A stretch of DNA of 64,000 nt from Phymorhynchus buccinoides (GCA_017654935.2 CM065684.1:63973094-64037093), one strand, 5' to 3'. Shown: positions 23,581 through 36,075, counted from the first letter of the stretch. Numbers and translations are program-made. Notes: generated by a model not told the origin, from the letters alone.

Positions 23581-24095
23581 GCAGCATGTGACACTTAGGT
23601 GTCATAGCCTTTGTAGAAATGTACTCTGCTCAAAGATTAATACGTCATTCATTCACAGATTCATTACAAAGAAATCACTTCATTTTCATCCTTTACTTTT
23701 GAAAAGGTCCTCTTTAGGACAGAAATGCAAGTGTATTTTTAAATTCATTTATTTTTTCATCTTCATCCGTTTGTGTTAACCTGTAGCGTTGTGATGTTTT
23801 TAGTTACTATATCTGCTTAAAGGAGAAATTTTGTTGTTGTTGTTTAGCTGAGATTACTAGAAGGTGATGAGTGTGTGTGTGTGTGTGGTGAATGGTATAT
23901 GAGACAAAAATGTTTTCTGATTTATTTTAAAAAAATAAAATAAATGAAGATAAGATTGCTAAAACGTAAAAGGTGAAAAACGTGTTCCGGAAATGATGTC
24001 ACAACATTTTTTTTTATAATATGAAGATTATATTACTGAAAAGTGATAAACATGTGTTTGGTTAATAGTGCGAGACATTTTGTTTTGTTTTAAAT

Positions 24096-24262
24096 TGCCG
24101 CATTTTTCGGACTATACGTTTTTCCTTAAATGAGACCCCTGTGCCTTATAATTTGACTACTAATAGATAGTAAGAAAACATAACAAAATCTGAATTTAGT
24201 GTAAAATTTGGGGGTTGTGCCTTACACTAAAATGTGCCTTATAGTTTGAAAAATATGGTATT
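24096..24262. mobile_element. MITE (family M1, copy 2)
   Basis: Left 'gccgcatttttcggactata' and right 'tatagtttgaaaaatatggt' are inverted repeats. Interior 'ttataatttgactactaata' and 'gtgccttacactaaaatgtg'. About 167 bp. Confidence 0.7.
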
Positions 24263-24433
24263 AAAATGTGAAGATGAAATGATCGTTTAATGAAAGGTGA
24301 AGAAAAGACAATTCTTTGATGTTTGTCTGTGATGATAATGTCTGTCTTTCCTTTTTTAGCAGTAGATGTTATTGTGTATGATTTAGTGATTCTGTTTAAC
24401 ACACCTAGTGATGTCCGAAATGTGTATGGTTTA

Positions 24434-24448
<15 letters not shown>

Positions 24449-24491
<43 letters not shown>
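24449..24491. repeat. (GA)n microsatellite
   Basis: A TG run changes directly into about 21 GA units. Confidence 0.9.
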
Positions 24492-24497
<6 letters not shown>

Positions 24498-24649
24498 CAA
24501 AGACTTTTTAGTGAGCATAAATCAATTACTAATATGCGTGACAAAGCATTAGCTTTAATCTCTCGCAAAAACTTATGCCAAAAATATTATATGGCAACAC
24601 TGGTAACAAGTTAGAACTGCTTATTTAAAACAGAACACTTCAAAAATCA

Positions 24650-27600
24650 CATTGTCTTATTTAAAACCTTCAACAGGGACAATTTCTTGACATACAGATC
24701 ACTCTTACAGCCGCAGTCAAAGACTACATTGATCCATGTTTGGTCTCATTTAAAACCTTCAACAGGGACAATTTCTTCACATACAGATCACTCTCTTACA
24801 GCCGCAGTCAAAGACTACATTGATCCATGTTTGGTCTCATTTAAAACCTTCAAGGACAATTTCTTCACATACAGATCACACTCTTTCAGCCGCAGTCAAA
24901 GACTACATTGATCCATGTTTGGTCATTTAAAACCTTCAAGGACAATTTCTTCACATACAGATCACTCTCTTACAGCCGCAGTCAAAGACTACATTGATCC
25001 ATGTTTGGTCTCATTTAAAACCTTCAAGGACAATTTCTTCACATACAGATCACTCTCTTACAGCCGCAGTCAAAGACTACATTGATCCATGTTTGGTCTC
25101 ATTTAAAACCTTCAAGGACAATTTCTTGACATACAGATCACTCTCTTACAGCCGCAGTCAAAAACTACATTGATCCATGTTTGGTCTCATTTAAAACCTT
25201 CAAGGACAATTTCTTGACATACAGATCACTCTCTTACAGCCGCAGTCAAAGTCTACATTGATCCATGTTTGGTCATTTAAAACCTTCAAGGACAATTTCT
25301 TGACATACAGATCACTCTCTTACAGCCGCAGTCAAAGACTACATTGATCCATGTTTGGTCTCATTTAAAACCTTCAACAGGGACAATTTCTTCACATACA
25401 GATCACTCTCTTACAGCCGCAGTCAAAGACTACATTGATCCATGTTTGGTCTCATTTAAAACCTTCAAGGACAATTTCTTCACATACAGATCACTCTCTT
25501 ACAGCCGCAGTCAAAGACTACATTGATCCATGTTTGGTCTCATTTAAAACCTTCAAGGACAATTTCTTGACATACAGATCACTCTCTTACAGCCGCAGTC
25601 AAAGACTACATTGATCCATGTTTGGTCTCATTTAAAACCTTCAAGGACAATTTCTTGACATACAGATCACTCTCTTACAGCCGCAGTCAAAAACTACATT
25701 GATCCATGTTTGGTCTCATTTAAAACCTTCAAGGACAATTTCTTGACATACAGATCACTCTCTTACAGCCGCAGTCAAAAACTACATTGATCCATGTTTG
25801 GTCTCATTTAAAACCTTCAAGGACAATTTCTTGACATACAGATCACTCTCTTACAGCCGCAGTCAAAAACTACATTGATCCATGTTTGGTCTCATTTAAA
25901 ACCTTCAAGGACAATTTCTTGACATACAGATCACTCTCTTACAGCCGCAGTCAAAAACTACATTGATCCATGTTTGGTCTCATTTAAAACCTTCAACTTG
26001 GACAATTTCTTCACATACAGATCACTCTCTTACAGCCGCAGTCAAAGACTACATTGATCCATGTTTGGTCTCATTTAAAACCTTCAAGGACAATTTCTTC
26101 ACATACAGATCACTCTCTTACAGCCGCAGTCAAAAACTACATTGATCCATGTTTGGTCTCATTTAAAACCTTCAAGGACAATTTCTTGACATACAGATCA
26201 CTCTCTTACAGCCGCAGTCAAAAACTACATTGATCCATATTTGGTCTCATTTAAAACCTTCAAGGACAATTTCTTCACATACCACTCTTACAGCCGCAGT
26301 CAAAAACTACATTGATCCATGTTTGGTCTCATTTAAAACCTTCAAGGACAATTTCTTCACATACAGATCACTCTCTTACAGCCGCAGTCAAAGACTACAT
26401 TGATCCATGTTTGGTCTCATTTAAAACCTTCAAGGACAATTTCTTCACATACAGATCACTCTCTTACAGCCGCAGTCAAAAACTACATTGATCCATGTTT
26501 GGTCTCATTTAAAACCTTCAACAGGGACAATTTCTTCACATACAGATCACTCTCTTACAGCTGCAGTCAAAGACTACATTGATCCATGTTTGGTCTCATT
26601 TAAAACCTTCAACAGGGACAATTTCTTCACATACAGATCACTCTCTTTCAGCCGGTCAAAGACTACATTGATCCATGTTTGGTCATTTAAAACCTTCAAG
26701 GACAATTTCTTCACATACAGATCACTCTCTTACAGCCGCAGTCAAAGACTACATTGATCCATGTTTGGTCTCATTTAAAACCTTCAACAGGGACAATTTC
26801 TTCACATACAGATCACTCTCTTACAGCTGCAGTCAAAGACTACATTGATCCATGTTTGGTCTCATTTAAAACCTTCAAGGACAATTTCTTCACATACAGA
26901 TCACTCTCTTACAGCCGCAGTCAAAAACTACATTGATCCATGTTTGGTCTCATTTAAAACCTTCAACAGGGACAATTTCTTCACATACAGATCACTCTCT
27001 TACAGCCGCAGTCAAAGACTACATTGATCCATGTTTGGTCTCATTTAAAACCTTCAAGGACAATTTCTTCACATACAGATCACTCTCTTACAGCCGCAGT
27101 CAAAGACTACATTGATCCATGTTTGGTCTCATTTAAAACCTTCAAGGACAATTTCTTCACATACAGATCACTCTCTTACAGCCGCAGTCAAAGACTACAT
27201 TGATCCATGTTTGGTCTCATTTAAAACCTTCAAGGACAATTTCTTGACATACAGATCACTCTCTTACAGCCGCAGTCAAAGACTACATTGATCCATGTTT
27301 GGTCTCATTTAAAACCTTCAAGGACAATTTCTTCACATACAGATCACTCTCTTACAGCTGCAGTCAAAGACTACATTGATCCATGTTTGGTCTCATTTAA
27401 AACCTTCAAGGACAATTTCTTCACATACAGATCACTCTCTTACAGCCGCAGTCAAAAACTACATTGATCCATGTTTGGTCTCATTTAAAACCTTCAAGGA
27501 CAATTTCTTGACATACAGATCACTCTCTTACAGCCGCAGTCAAAGACTACATTGATCCATGTTTGGTCTCATTTAAAACCTTCAAGGACAATTTCTTCAC

Positions 27601-28628
27601 ATACAGATCACTCTCTTACAGCCGCAGTCAAAGACTACATTGATCCATGTTTGGTCTCATTTAAAACCTTCAAGGACAATTTCTTCACATACAGATCACT
27701 CTCTTACAGCCGCAGTCAAAAACTACATTGATCCATGTTTGGTCTCATTTAAAACCTTCAAGGACAATTTCTTCACATACAGATCACTCTCTTACAGCCG
27801 CAGTCAAAAACTACATTGATCCATGTTTGGTCTCATTTAAAACCTTCAAGGACAATTTCTTCACATACAGATCACACTCTTACAGCCGCAGTCAAAGACT
27901 ACATTGATCCATGTTTGGTCTCATTTAAAACCTTCAAGGACAATTTCTTCACATACAGATCACTCTCTTACAGCCGCAGTCAAAAACTACATTGATCCAT
28001 GTTTGGTCTCATTTAAAACCTTCAAGGACAATTTCTTCACATACAGATCACACTCTTACAGCCGCAGTCAAAGACTACATTGATCCATGTTTGGTCTCAT
28101 TTAAAACCTTCAACAGGGACAATTTCTTCACATACAGATCACTCTTTCAGCCGCAGTCAAAGACTACATTGATCCATGTTTGGTCTCATTTAAAACCTTC
28201 AAGGACAATTTCTTGACATACAGATCACTCTTACAGCCGCAGTCAAAAACTACATTGATCCATGTTTGGTCTCATTTAAAACCTTCAACAGGGACAATTT
28301 CTTCACATACAGATCACACTCTTTCAGCCGCAGTCAAAAACTACATTGATCCATGTTTGGTCTCATTTAAAACCTTCAACAGGGACAATTTCTTCACATA
28401 CAGATCACTCTCTTACAGCCGCAGTCAAAGACTACATTGATCCATGTTTGGTCTCATTTAAAACCTTCAAGGACAATTTCTTCACATACAGATCACACTC
28501 TTTCAGCCGCAGTCAAAAACTACATTGATCCATGTTTGGTCTCATTTAAAACCTTCAACAGGGACAATTTCTTCACATACAGATCACACTCTTTCAGCCG
28601 CAGTCAAAAACTACATTGATCCATGTTT
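24650..28628 (+). repeat. 88/91-bp satellite array, about 45 copies
   Basis: Unit 88 bp: 'acattgatccatgtttggtc', 'tcatttaaaaccttcaagga', 'caatttcttcacatacagat', 'cactctcttacagccgcagt', 'caaagact'. A 91-bp form has 'caacaggga' for 'caagga'. Other variants: CTTCAC/CTTGAC, AAGACT/AAAACT, 'ctcttaca/ctctttca', and rare truncated units (26276, 26655). Units carrying the 3-bp insert cluster at the ends of the array (24670-25380 and 26500-28600) while the centre (25540-25930) is nearly uniform with CTTGAC. Many ~60-codon frames across it are artefacts of the 88-bp period. Confidence 0.97.
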
Positions 28629-28661
28629 TCTCCCAACAACTTATGTCCGTTTTCATTGTTA

Positions 28662-29281
28662 CAGTGGAACCTCCCTTATAAGACCTTCAAAAATAATCTA
28701 AAATGAGGTCTTATTGGCCTCTGCAACTAGGGTTATTAACGCCCTTGACAGTGAAGCCCGTGTTGGTCAGTGCTGACAAGGGCATTCACTCTTGCGAAAG
28801 GCAGCCATTCAGTGGCCTCAAATAGGGTTATTGGCGAGAGTTATACCCTTGCTTGGTCAGTACTCAACACCATCTTCCCCCACCCACCAAGGGCATTCAC
28901 TCTTGCAAAAGGTGTTCTTTGCAGTAGCCAAATTATTGGCCTCTGCAACTAGGGTTATTAATGCCCTTGACAGTGAGAGTGAAGCCCTTGTTGGTCAGTG
29001 CTGACAAGGGCATTTACTCTTGCGAAAGGCAGCCATTTAGTGGCCTCAAATAGGGTTACTGGCGATAGTTATTCCCTTGTTTGGTCAGTACTCAACCATC
29101 TTCCCCCACCCACCAAGGGCATTCACTCTTGCAAAAGGTGTTCTTTGCAGTAGCCAATAAGGGAGTGGTATTATAAGGGAAGTAATGTTAATACTTACAA
29201 AGAAGGGCAATGTCTCAGAGAAGTAGGTCTTATGTGGGAGGGAGTCTTATAATAGGGGGTCTTATAACAGAGGTTCCATTG
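28662..29281. mobile_element. TIR element, 620 bp, TA duplication, with an internal ~225-bp duplication
   Basis: Ends 'cagtggaacctcccttataa' and, reversed, 'caatggaacctctgttataa' are inverted repeats flanked by TA on both sides. The inside consists of a ~225-bp segment ('attggcctctgcaactaggg' to 'ttctttgcagtagccaa') present twice, at about 28712-28932 and 28936-29156. Tc1/mariner-like by ends and TA target; non-autonomous. Confidence 0.8.
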
Positions 29282-29689
29282 TATTAACATGAAATGTTTG
29301 ATGGGAGACCTACAAAGAAAAATCACACACACTGCAAGCCATTATAAAATGTTGAATATTTTTCAGTCCATTCTGCTGCTTCAACAGCACAGCAAGACTT
29401 GCAAAGCATCATATAAGCCTGAAGGTGATGAATATTTTTCACCAATTTAAAGGCAAAAAAATAGAATTGAAGAAAAAACAACCCAACCTTGTAAGTCAAA
29501 CTCTCTTTTATATAAAGCAAGAGCACTGTTACTTTTGTATCTGCCTGATGAAATATTTTAAACTAAAGCTCGAAGGAAAAAGGTTTGAAATGTTATACCA
29601 CACGCCTGCTCCTTTTTCACAAAGCATCAATCATCACTGCATTGTTGGCATACAGTGTGTCATTTCATTTGTCACCGGCCGCTCACATT

Positions 29690-30037
29690 ATGTCACATCT
29701 CTTTTGACACCACATCCATCAATTGTGGCACTGTCAACATAAGTTTGGGAAATTCCTAGTGGCAGCGTGCATCATCATAACGTGGATGTCGTGTCATTTG
29801 TCATATGTCACTACCCTGTCATATGTCCTGTCTCTCTCAAAAAGCCTCCCTATCGATATATGGGTGATGTATCCAGATGGAAGTAGGCACCATCAGAGTA
29901 GGGCCATCATGTCATTTGTCACTAGGCTGTCGTCATGTCATATGTCCTGTCTCTCTCAAAAAGCCTCCCTATCGACATAAGGGTGATGTATCCAGATGGA
30001 AGTAGGCACCATCAGAGTAGCGGCATCATGTCATATA
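29690..30037 (-). repeat. Decayed tandem copies of the CINP terminal exon segment
   Basis: Three further copies (starting near 29697, 29829 and 29948 on +) of the segment that in the real exon runs from about 30062 to 30160. Shared landmarks: 'gtctctctcaa.aaagc.tcc', 'gggtgatgtatccagatgga' versus 'gggttgatgcatccaggcgg', and 'gcaccatcag'. Spacing 113-132 bp. They lie downstream of the CINP stop codon and contain stops and indels. Confidence 0.8.
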
Positions 30038-33000
30038 TCACAAGGCTGTCAAGTCATGACCAGTCTCTCTCAACAAAGCGTCCATCAGCATGGCACTGTC
30101 GAGGTAGGGTTGATGCATCCAGGCGGCAGCATGCACCATCAGTGCGGGACGAGAGTCAGCAGAGGCCACGTGTCCACACAGCTCTCTCTTGAGTCTCCAT
30201 TCTTTAGCGTACATGGAGTGAAGTGACTGAAAGGTTTCCACTGAAACACACACACACCACAGCATACTTGAACCAAAGCAAGAAGATCAAACAAACCGAT
30301 AGACACTAAAGCATTTTGCAAGTTGGATATGTAGAAAGGAATATCGTTTCTGGTGTTGGTGTAGTTTGAATCACTTCTTGATGATCCTAAGATAGCCTGT
30401 TTTAGTTTTACCATTAGTACTGGATGCCACAGGATGAAGAATAATGTGGCAGAACCCCTTTGAATTTTTATTATTATTATTACTCTCATACGCCGTTATA
30501 GTGTAGCGCATTCACCTCGTGTCAAGTAAACCCAAGTTCGAACCTGGGTACAGGGGATACAGACTTTGCACTAGGCCTTACGGTCTGAATGTGGAGTCTT
30601 TCGGATGAGACGATAAACTGAGGTACTGTGTGCCCATGCACTTAGCACACGTTAACCCCAGTGACAACGAAAAAGTTGTCATTTGGTCAAAATTTAACAC
30701 ACACACACACCATTTTCTTCCTCATCAGTCACACAAAAAATGCATGCCAAAAAAATAAATTGGGTGGCGCGCCTCTGGCTGCAACGCTCTCTTCAGGTGG
30801 GAGCAACCCGAATTTCACAGAGACGCCTCTGCGACTATAAAGTACCTAACACCTAATACCTATTTATGTGTTTTTATTGGCCTCTCTTTTGGATGTATGG
30901 TTAAAGTTGCTTTCATGTTATGCACACACACGCACACCACTAACCAAAGTCTCGAATGGTCCACAGTGTGAACACGACAAGGTCACTTTCCCCCTGATGT
31001 ACCGACAGTGAACACAGGCCTTCAACCAAACTGCTCAGAGACTGCAATTTCTTCACCACTTCTCCCTGTAATAACACAGACAAGACATGAAAATGATTTA
31101 TTCTGATTTAAAGATTTGGTCTTCAACTAATGCAGCACACAAAAGGAACATTCCAAATCAGTATAATGAACTGGCAGAGGTGTTGAACCTGTGAGGCTGA
31201 TATTTATCTGGCACGCGCTTCCGATCAGCTAGCCAAGCTAGCGATGTTAGCCGAGAAAGCTAGCAAACATAGTGGAAAATGTCCATCTGAAACGGCCGTA
31301 CAATCGACAGCATGATATTAATGATAATAAACACCCAACTTGTTCAAAATTCCTCTAGTAGTTGGAAAACTAAACAGCCGATCGATTTGAAGCCGTATTG
31401 AACCTAGCTGGCTGTCTTTGATCTAAAGTAGTGGTGTCCAACGAAGCGCCTTCCTAACTTTGCTATGTAGCGGCTAGCTTTCCTTACGCTTCTGAAAAGC
31501 GTCTCAGGATCATGAATCCATGGTTCGTGGGGACTTGGAAGAGTGCCAAAAAAGGACCTTAAAAGGACCTTTAAAGGACCAGCAAAATTTTTTAAAGGAC
31601 CTATTTAAACCTTGTTTGTAGTTGTACTTGCAGACGTGGTGGGCGCAGAGCCAGACGCCGACGATAGTGGCTGAGCAGATTCTTTTTTTCTTTCTTTTTT
31701 TGGGGGGCTGAGCAGATTCATTTTCTTGCTACAGATTCATTTGCTGCTTGCAAACAAAGTCGGTCACATTGCACCTCGATTCCGCCTTGTGCCTTCTTTC
31801 AGCTTTCTTGTGATTTCCAGTCTTTGCGTGTTGTTTCAGCACCGACTCTCCTATTGACAAGATGTTGATGTTTTTTTCACAATATGCACAACGAACTGCA
31901 TGTTTGTTGTCCATCACTTTTCGGACCCAGTCCTTATAAATGTCCTCTCAGCCAACGATCCTGAAAACGAACACTTTCCAGGCATTTTTACACTTTTTAC
32001 TTGAAAACAAGCACTGAAGCAGCCGCATGTGCGAAGAATTTCAACATGGCGCATAAGATATCTCGCCGAATCTCGCGCACGTGACCGGATTTACAGTGAC
32101 TATTAAAATTAGATCGTCTGCTCGAAAGATACAAAGGCGATCGATTTTTGGCAAATTTGATTTCATTTAATATATTTTTTTGAGTTCATTTCTTATGACA
32201 AGGTACTTAGTTGTTTTTTGGCCGATTAAAGGATTTAAACTGACCGCACCAATTTTAAAAGGACCTTTGACTGATTTGAAAGGACCTTGCTGATATAAAG
32301 GACTTAACAGGCCTTTTGAAGACTGATCAATTTCACAGCACTTTAAAGCACCTGAAAGGACCCTGGATGAACCCTGGAATCTGGCTTTCATGCAACAGAG
32401 CATTAAGCCAATAAACAAACTCAAACCAAACATCGCTAGAGAAAAAGCCAGAAACAAAACTACAACAACAAACAGAAGAACATTTTTTTTACATACAGAA
32501 AGGGTTGGGGAAAAAAGTGCAGACATCTGCCAAGGGTGTTTTAATTTTTCCAAATGATCAACATATTTTGATAAGTCTTCTAGTATCAATACAAAAGGCA
32601 TGATCCAGTTCCAATACACTTTTCATTTTTTTACAAACTTGATTATTCAAACAATACATCAACTTAATTTTGTGTGCAACGTTTAGTTATTTTTAAAAAT
32701 GTCATGCTTTAAAAAAAATTCTAACCTTTTAGAAAATGGATTTAAACAATTGTTTTAACAAATTCTGTAAAATAGAAAGAAAAAAAAGTTTTAGAAATAC
32801 ATGAATAAGATCAAGGACACTTAGAGCTCAGTGTCTTTGATAATAATGAAGATTCACTGATTATGCTTGGGTGAATACATTTAACATATTAAAAAATCTC
32901 ATCTGAACCACTTTACACACGTCTAATATCACGATTAGTGGACAGACGTTAAAAATTAATGAAAGACACGCACCCCCCCCCCCCCCCAAGAAAACAACAA

Positions 33001-33692
33001 CAAAAACCAGGGAAAATAATGACCACCCCAAAACAAAAACACACAAGCAACAAGAAAGAAGACATGGAAGACAAATGTAATCCTTGGCTTAGGTCAAAGT
33101 AAAAAAACAATGATATACTAAATTTGCATGCCCTTTTATTTTTTATTTATATTTTGGTTTGCTTACTAATTTATGTTTTGGAATACATCTCACCATGGAT
33201 TGTACAATGTGTTGCAGTGCCTGGCATTTGGGTTCCAGCTTGTTGAACAGCTTTATAGTACTCTTCTCTTCCTCTTCTCTATTCTCGTTGTCTTGCTGAC
33301 ATCTGCACAACAAATAAAATTCATTTTAATATAAGTCCTAAAGCAGTGAAGCAGATAAATGCGCAAACATCACACAGAAAGATGGCTGTAAAGAAGTGAA
33401 GCAACAAGTCCTTGATAATCAGTAAGTGTGTATGTGTGTGTGTGTATGCGTGCACGCACATGTGTGCCCGTGTGAATATGTAATTGCATGTGTGCGAGTG
33501 CACACATTAGCTTTACTCACATGTGCTGGAGTTTCACGTTGATGATGTCTCTGATGACGTCATTTCCCTTGGCATTCAGCGTCTCCCATGTGCCGACAGC
33601 GTTGTGCAGCTCAGCCGCCTTGTCCCTCAGTTTCCTCCCCTGCCCAGTCAGGTTAGAGTGACGCCCCTTTCGACCGGACTCCTTAGGGGTTC
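30038..33692 (-). CDS. CINP: CDK2-interacting protein (CINP), last four exons
   Basis: CINP binds CDK2/cyclin complexes and replication and checkpoint factors (ORC2, CDC7, ATRIP in vertebrates) and acts in the nucleus. Exons on minus, in order: 33692-33521, 33302-33194, 31065-30945, 30240-30038 (stop TGA 30040-30038). Donors are GTGAGT, GTGAGA and GTTAGT; acceptors end AG; phases fit. The product is about 200 residues; vertebrate CINP is about 212. Diagnostic stretches: 'KLRDKAAELHNAVGTWETLN' (family: '..DNAADWHNLILKWETLN..'), an acidic, probably coiled-coil middle ('QQDNENREEEKSTIKLFNKL'), 'EGLCSL', and the C-terminus 'WMHQPYLDSAMLMDALLRET' ending in GHDLTAL (family '..WLHQPYVES..LLETGH..'). 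Exon 1, about ten residues, was not found. It should lie on minus beyond 33692, possibly beyond the LINE cluster. Introns contain a SINE and a zinc-finger fragment. Convergent with the esterase gene. Confidence 0.9.
30483..30862 (+). repeat. tRNA-derived SINE in CINP intron 3
   Basis: A tRNA-like head with A-box-like 'tagtgtagcgcattcacc' and B box 'agttcgaacctgggt' is followed by the core 'gtctttcggatgagacgata' + 'aactgaggt' that recurs in SINEs of many invertebrates. A GT/AC-rich stretch and a tail ending 'gtacctaacacctaatacct' follow. The tRNA head is degenerate, so this is not a functional tRNA gene. Confidence 0.75.
31695..31945 (-). pseudogene. BED/C2H2-type zinc-finger fragment in CINP intron 2
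   Basis: On minus the frame reads 'EDIYKDWVRKVMDNKHAVRC' then 'AYCEKNINILSIGESVLKQH' and 'AKTGNHKKAERRHKAESRCN', a Cys-x2-Cys...His-x5-His finger like the N-terminal fingers of hAT-type transposases and their domesticated relatives. The frame is closed by a stop upstream and one after 'QQMNL'. Flanks are full of 'aaaggacc' repeats (31540-31610 and 32255-32365), suggesting a transposon remnant. No transposase core is present. Confidence 0.5.
32370..33190. other. Rest of CINP intron 2
   Basis: AT-rich intronic sequence with a C run at 32972-32988. The 150-codon minus frame at 32167-32619 has low complexity and no domain, so it is not annotated. Confidence 0.6.
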
Positions 33693-34073
33693 CTATTAAC
33701 AGACAAAAAAAAGAAGACATTTTCTTGATTGATGCATAAGAAAGTATGCATGAGAGTTGTGTATGAAATTTGGGTTTATACATCAAAGTTTTCTATGAAG
33801 AATATTAAGGAATCAAGAATGTCTTGCCCCCTGTTATCCTTGGATTACCAGAACTTAAAGCACATTACATGTTTAGGGAGCAGTGCTTTGCAAATGACAC
33901 AACAAAACAAAACACACACTTGACTTTTTAATCAAGATAAAGCCTTCAGCGAGAGCTGCACCTACTTTGCAGCAGAGTTCAAGACCAGATGTACGATGCC
34001 AGACGGGAAATGTACCCAATTTGAGGGAAGCCTGGACAGGGCCAGGGGGAGTTGAGGTAAAAGGGAGGCAAGG

Positions 34074-34648
34074 ACAGTGGGAGACTGGAAAAAAGCCGAA
34101 GTAACAGCCATCTTTAAAAAAGGGTACAATATCTGATCCAGGAAATTACCAGCCTGTAAGCCTCACATGTATGATTTGCAACATTTTAAAACAATTTATT
34201 AGAGATACAGTTGTAGCCCACATAACAAATTTTAACCTGTATTCAGAATGTCAACATGGCTTTAGCCAGTTTAAGACAGGAAGATCTTGTATGACCCAGT
34301 TGACGGATGTCATGGACAATTTTACTAAGTTCTTAGACGAAAAGGGAACTTTTGATGTGGTATATTTAGATTTTCGCAAGGCTTTTGACTCCGTCCCACA
34401 CGAACAATTGTTATTAAAGCTTCAGTCTTATGGTATTGTTGGGAACATATTAAAATGGATAGGAAATTTTCTTACGGGCAGAACACAAAAGGTATGAATA
34501 AATGGTAAATATTCTTCTGAAGCAGCAGTGTTGAGTGGCATTCCACAAGGTAGCATCCTAGGCCCCATTCTGTTCACAATTTTCATTAATGATCTACTGG
34601 ATCAAGTAGAAAGCATATATATATAAAAATTTTGCGGATGATACCAAC
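34074..34648 (+). pseudogene. LINE family A reverse-transcriptase fragment
   Basis: Encodes fragments of the RT palm: 'GFSQFKTGRSCMTQLTDVMD', 'DVVYLDFRKAFDSVPHEQLL', 'GNILKWIGNFLTGRTQKV', then after stops 'SGIPQGSILGPILFTIF' and 'FADD'-related bases near 34630. Frameshifts and stops; joined abruptly at about 34648 to a family D fragment. Confidence 0.8.
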
Positions 34649-35720
34649 GAGTTGAAATGGGACCTTCATGTTAGTAACATCACCAACAAAGCAAACAAGT
34701 TCCTAGGCTTTGTTAGGAGGAACTTGAAGGTCTGCAGTCGCAAGGCCAAAGCAACAGCATACAAGTCTCTTGTCCGACCTGTTTTGGAATATGCCAGTCC
34801 TGTATGGGATCCTACCACAACCTGCATTGACTCCATCGAGAAAGTCCAGAGGCGTGCAGCAAGGTGGACCATGCAGGACTACAAGCAAACCTCCAGTGTC
34901 GACAGCATGCTGCAAGAACTTGCTTGGCCTTCGCTGCAGGAGAAGAGAAAAAAGGCGCGACTCACCACCCTGTACAAATACCAGAACGGGCTCCTGAAAA
35001 TGGAAACCAAACACGCGCCAACTACCAACTGTCAAAAGAAAACAGGACGCCAGACCAACACGCAGGCGTACAATGTCCGATCATGCAGGACACAGTACCG
35101 TCAGGGAACCTTTTTCCCTCACACGATCCCGGAGTGGAACTGCCTCCCGGAGAACATTGTCGCTGCACCGTCTCTTGCATCCTTCGACTCCAGGCTTCAA
35201 CACCACCTGAAGTGGACCAACGCCCCAGACCCTGGAGGAGAGCCAGCATCAGCAGGGCTCTCAGCCACATCCCAGCGATGAAACCCTGAGCAAACGTCTC
35301 CACCCCAGTCCCTTCATCCCCATATATGTATTTTTTACCCCAGTAGTTAGGGATCTGTTTGTTTGTCTTTGTTTGTCCGTTTGGTTGGGGCCTGAGCACT
35401 GCCTTATGGAGTGTCTAGGGTTAGCTAGTTCCCAGCTTTCTGGGGGCGAACGTGAAAATTAGTAGCTGCTGGCAGCTCCCTGTAAATATCCCTATCCCAG
35501 TCCAGAAATAGGATTTTTTTAAAATTTTGTTTGCTGCATCTTGTATTTTTCTACTGGACCCAAGTAAATTTAAGTAGACTATGTGTGATAGCTGATTTCT
35601 GTCTTTGCTTTTCTTTTCTCTCTCTTCTGCTTCTCTTTCTTTGGTCACCCACTAAAGTGTGTGCATTTACTTCTATAAAAAGAAGCTGGCCACCACCACA
35701 GAAGAAGAAGAGAAGAACTT
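34649..35720 (+). pseudogene. LINE family D 3' part with 3' UTR
   Basis: An open frame at 34652-35281 (209 codons) carries the segment after the RT domain: 'NITNKANKFLGFVRRNLKVC', 'SLVRPVLEYASPVWDP', 'KVQRRAARWTM', 'TQYRQGTFFPHTIPEWNCLP'. Its UTR (35283-35720) ends in a GAA-rich tail 'agaagaagagaagaac'. 5'-truncated; closely related in order and content to 40380-42620. Confidence 0.8.
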
Positions 35721-36075
35721 CAAATAATTATAAAACAATTCATCTATATGTTAACACATCTACAAAAAATGAGTGTAAAGAAGATTTGTATAGATTTGAT
35801 TGTAAAAGAGGTCGCTTTGACAAAATGAGGGAGGATTTGAGCCAGGTAGATTGGTCAGTTTTGGACTCTGCTGATGTTGATGAAGCATGGGACTCTATTA
35901 AAACAAAAATAATTCAGTCTATGGAACAGAATATCCCTAAGGTTAAAGTAAATCAAAGGGAGAAACCCAAACCCATTTGGTTTGATAAATCAGTGTGGAG
36001 GATAATAAAAAAAGAAATATTATCTATTTAAAAGATTCTTAGAAACTAAAAGTGGAAACGATTACCTTCATTATA

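Noticed and set aside
24687..28619. Repeated ~60-codon frames ('MIHVWSHLKPS...')
   Set aside because: They recur with the 88-bp period in changing frames and have no context; satellite artefacts.
24650..28628. CRISPR-like array
   Set aside because: Units are contiguous with no unique spacers, and the window is eukaryotic.
30483..30560. Functional tRNA gene
   Set aside because: B box is good, but the acceptor stem does not pair and the sequence continues into a SINE core.
32167..32619. 150-codon minus-strand frame with a hydrophobic stretch
   Set aside because: Runs through 'aaaggacc' repeats and AT-rich intron; no domain or splice support.
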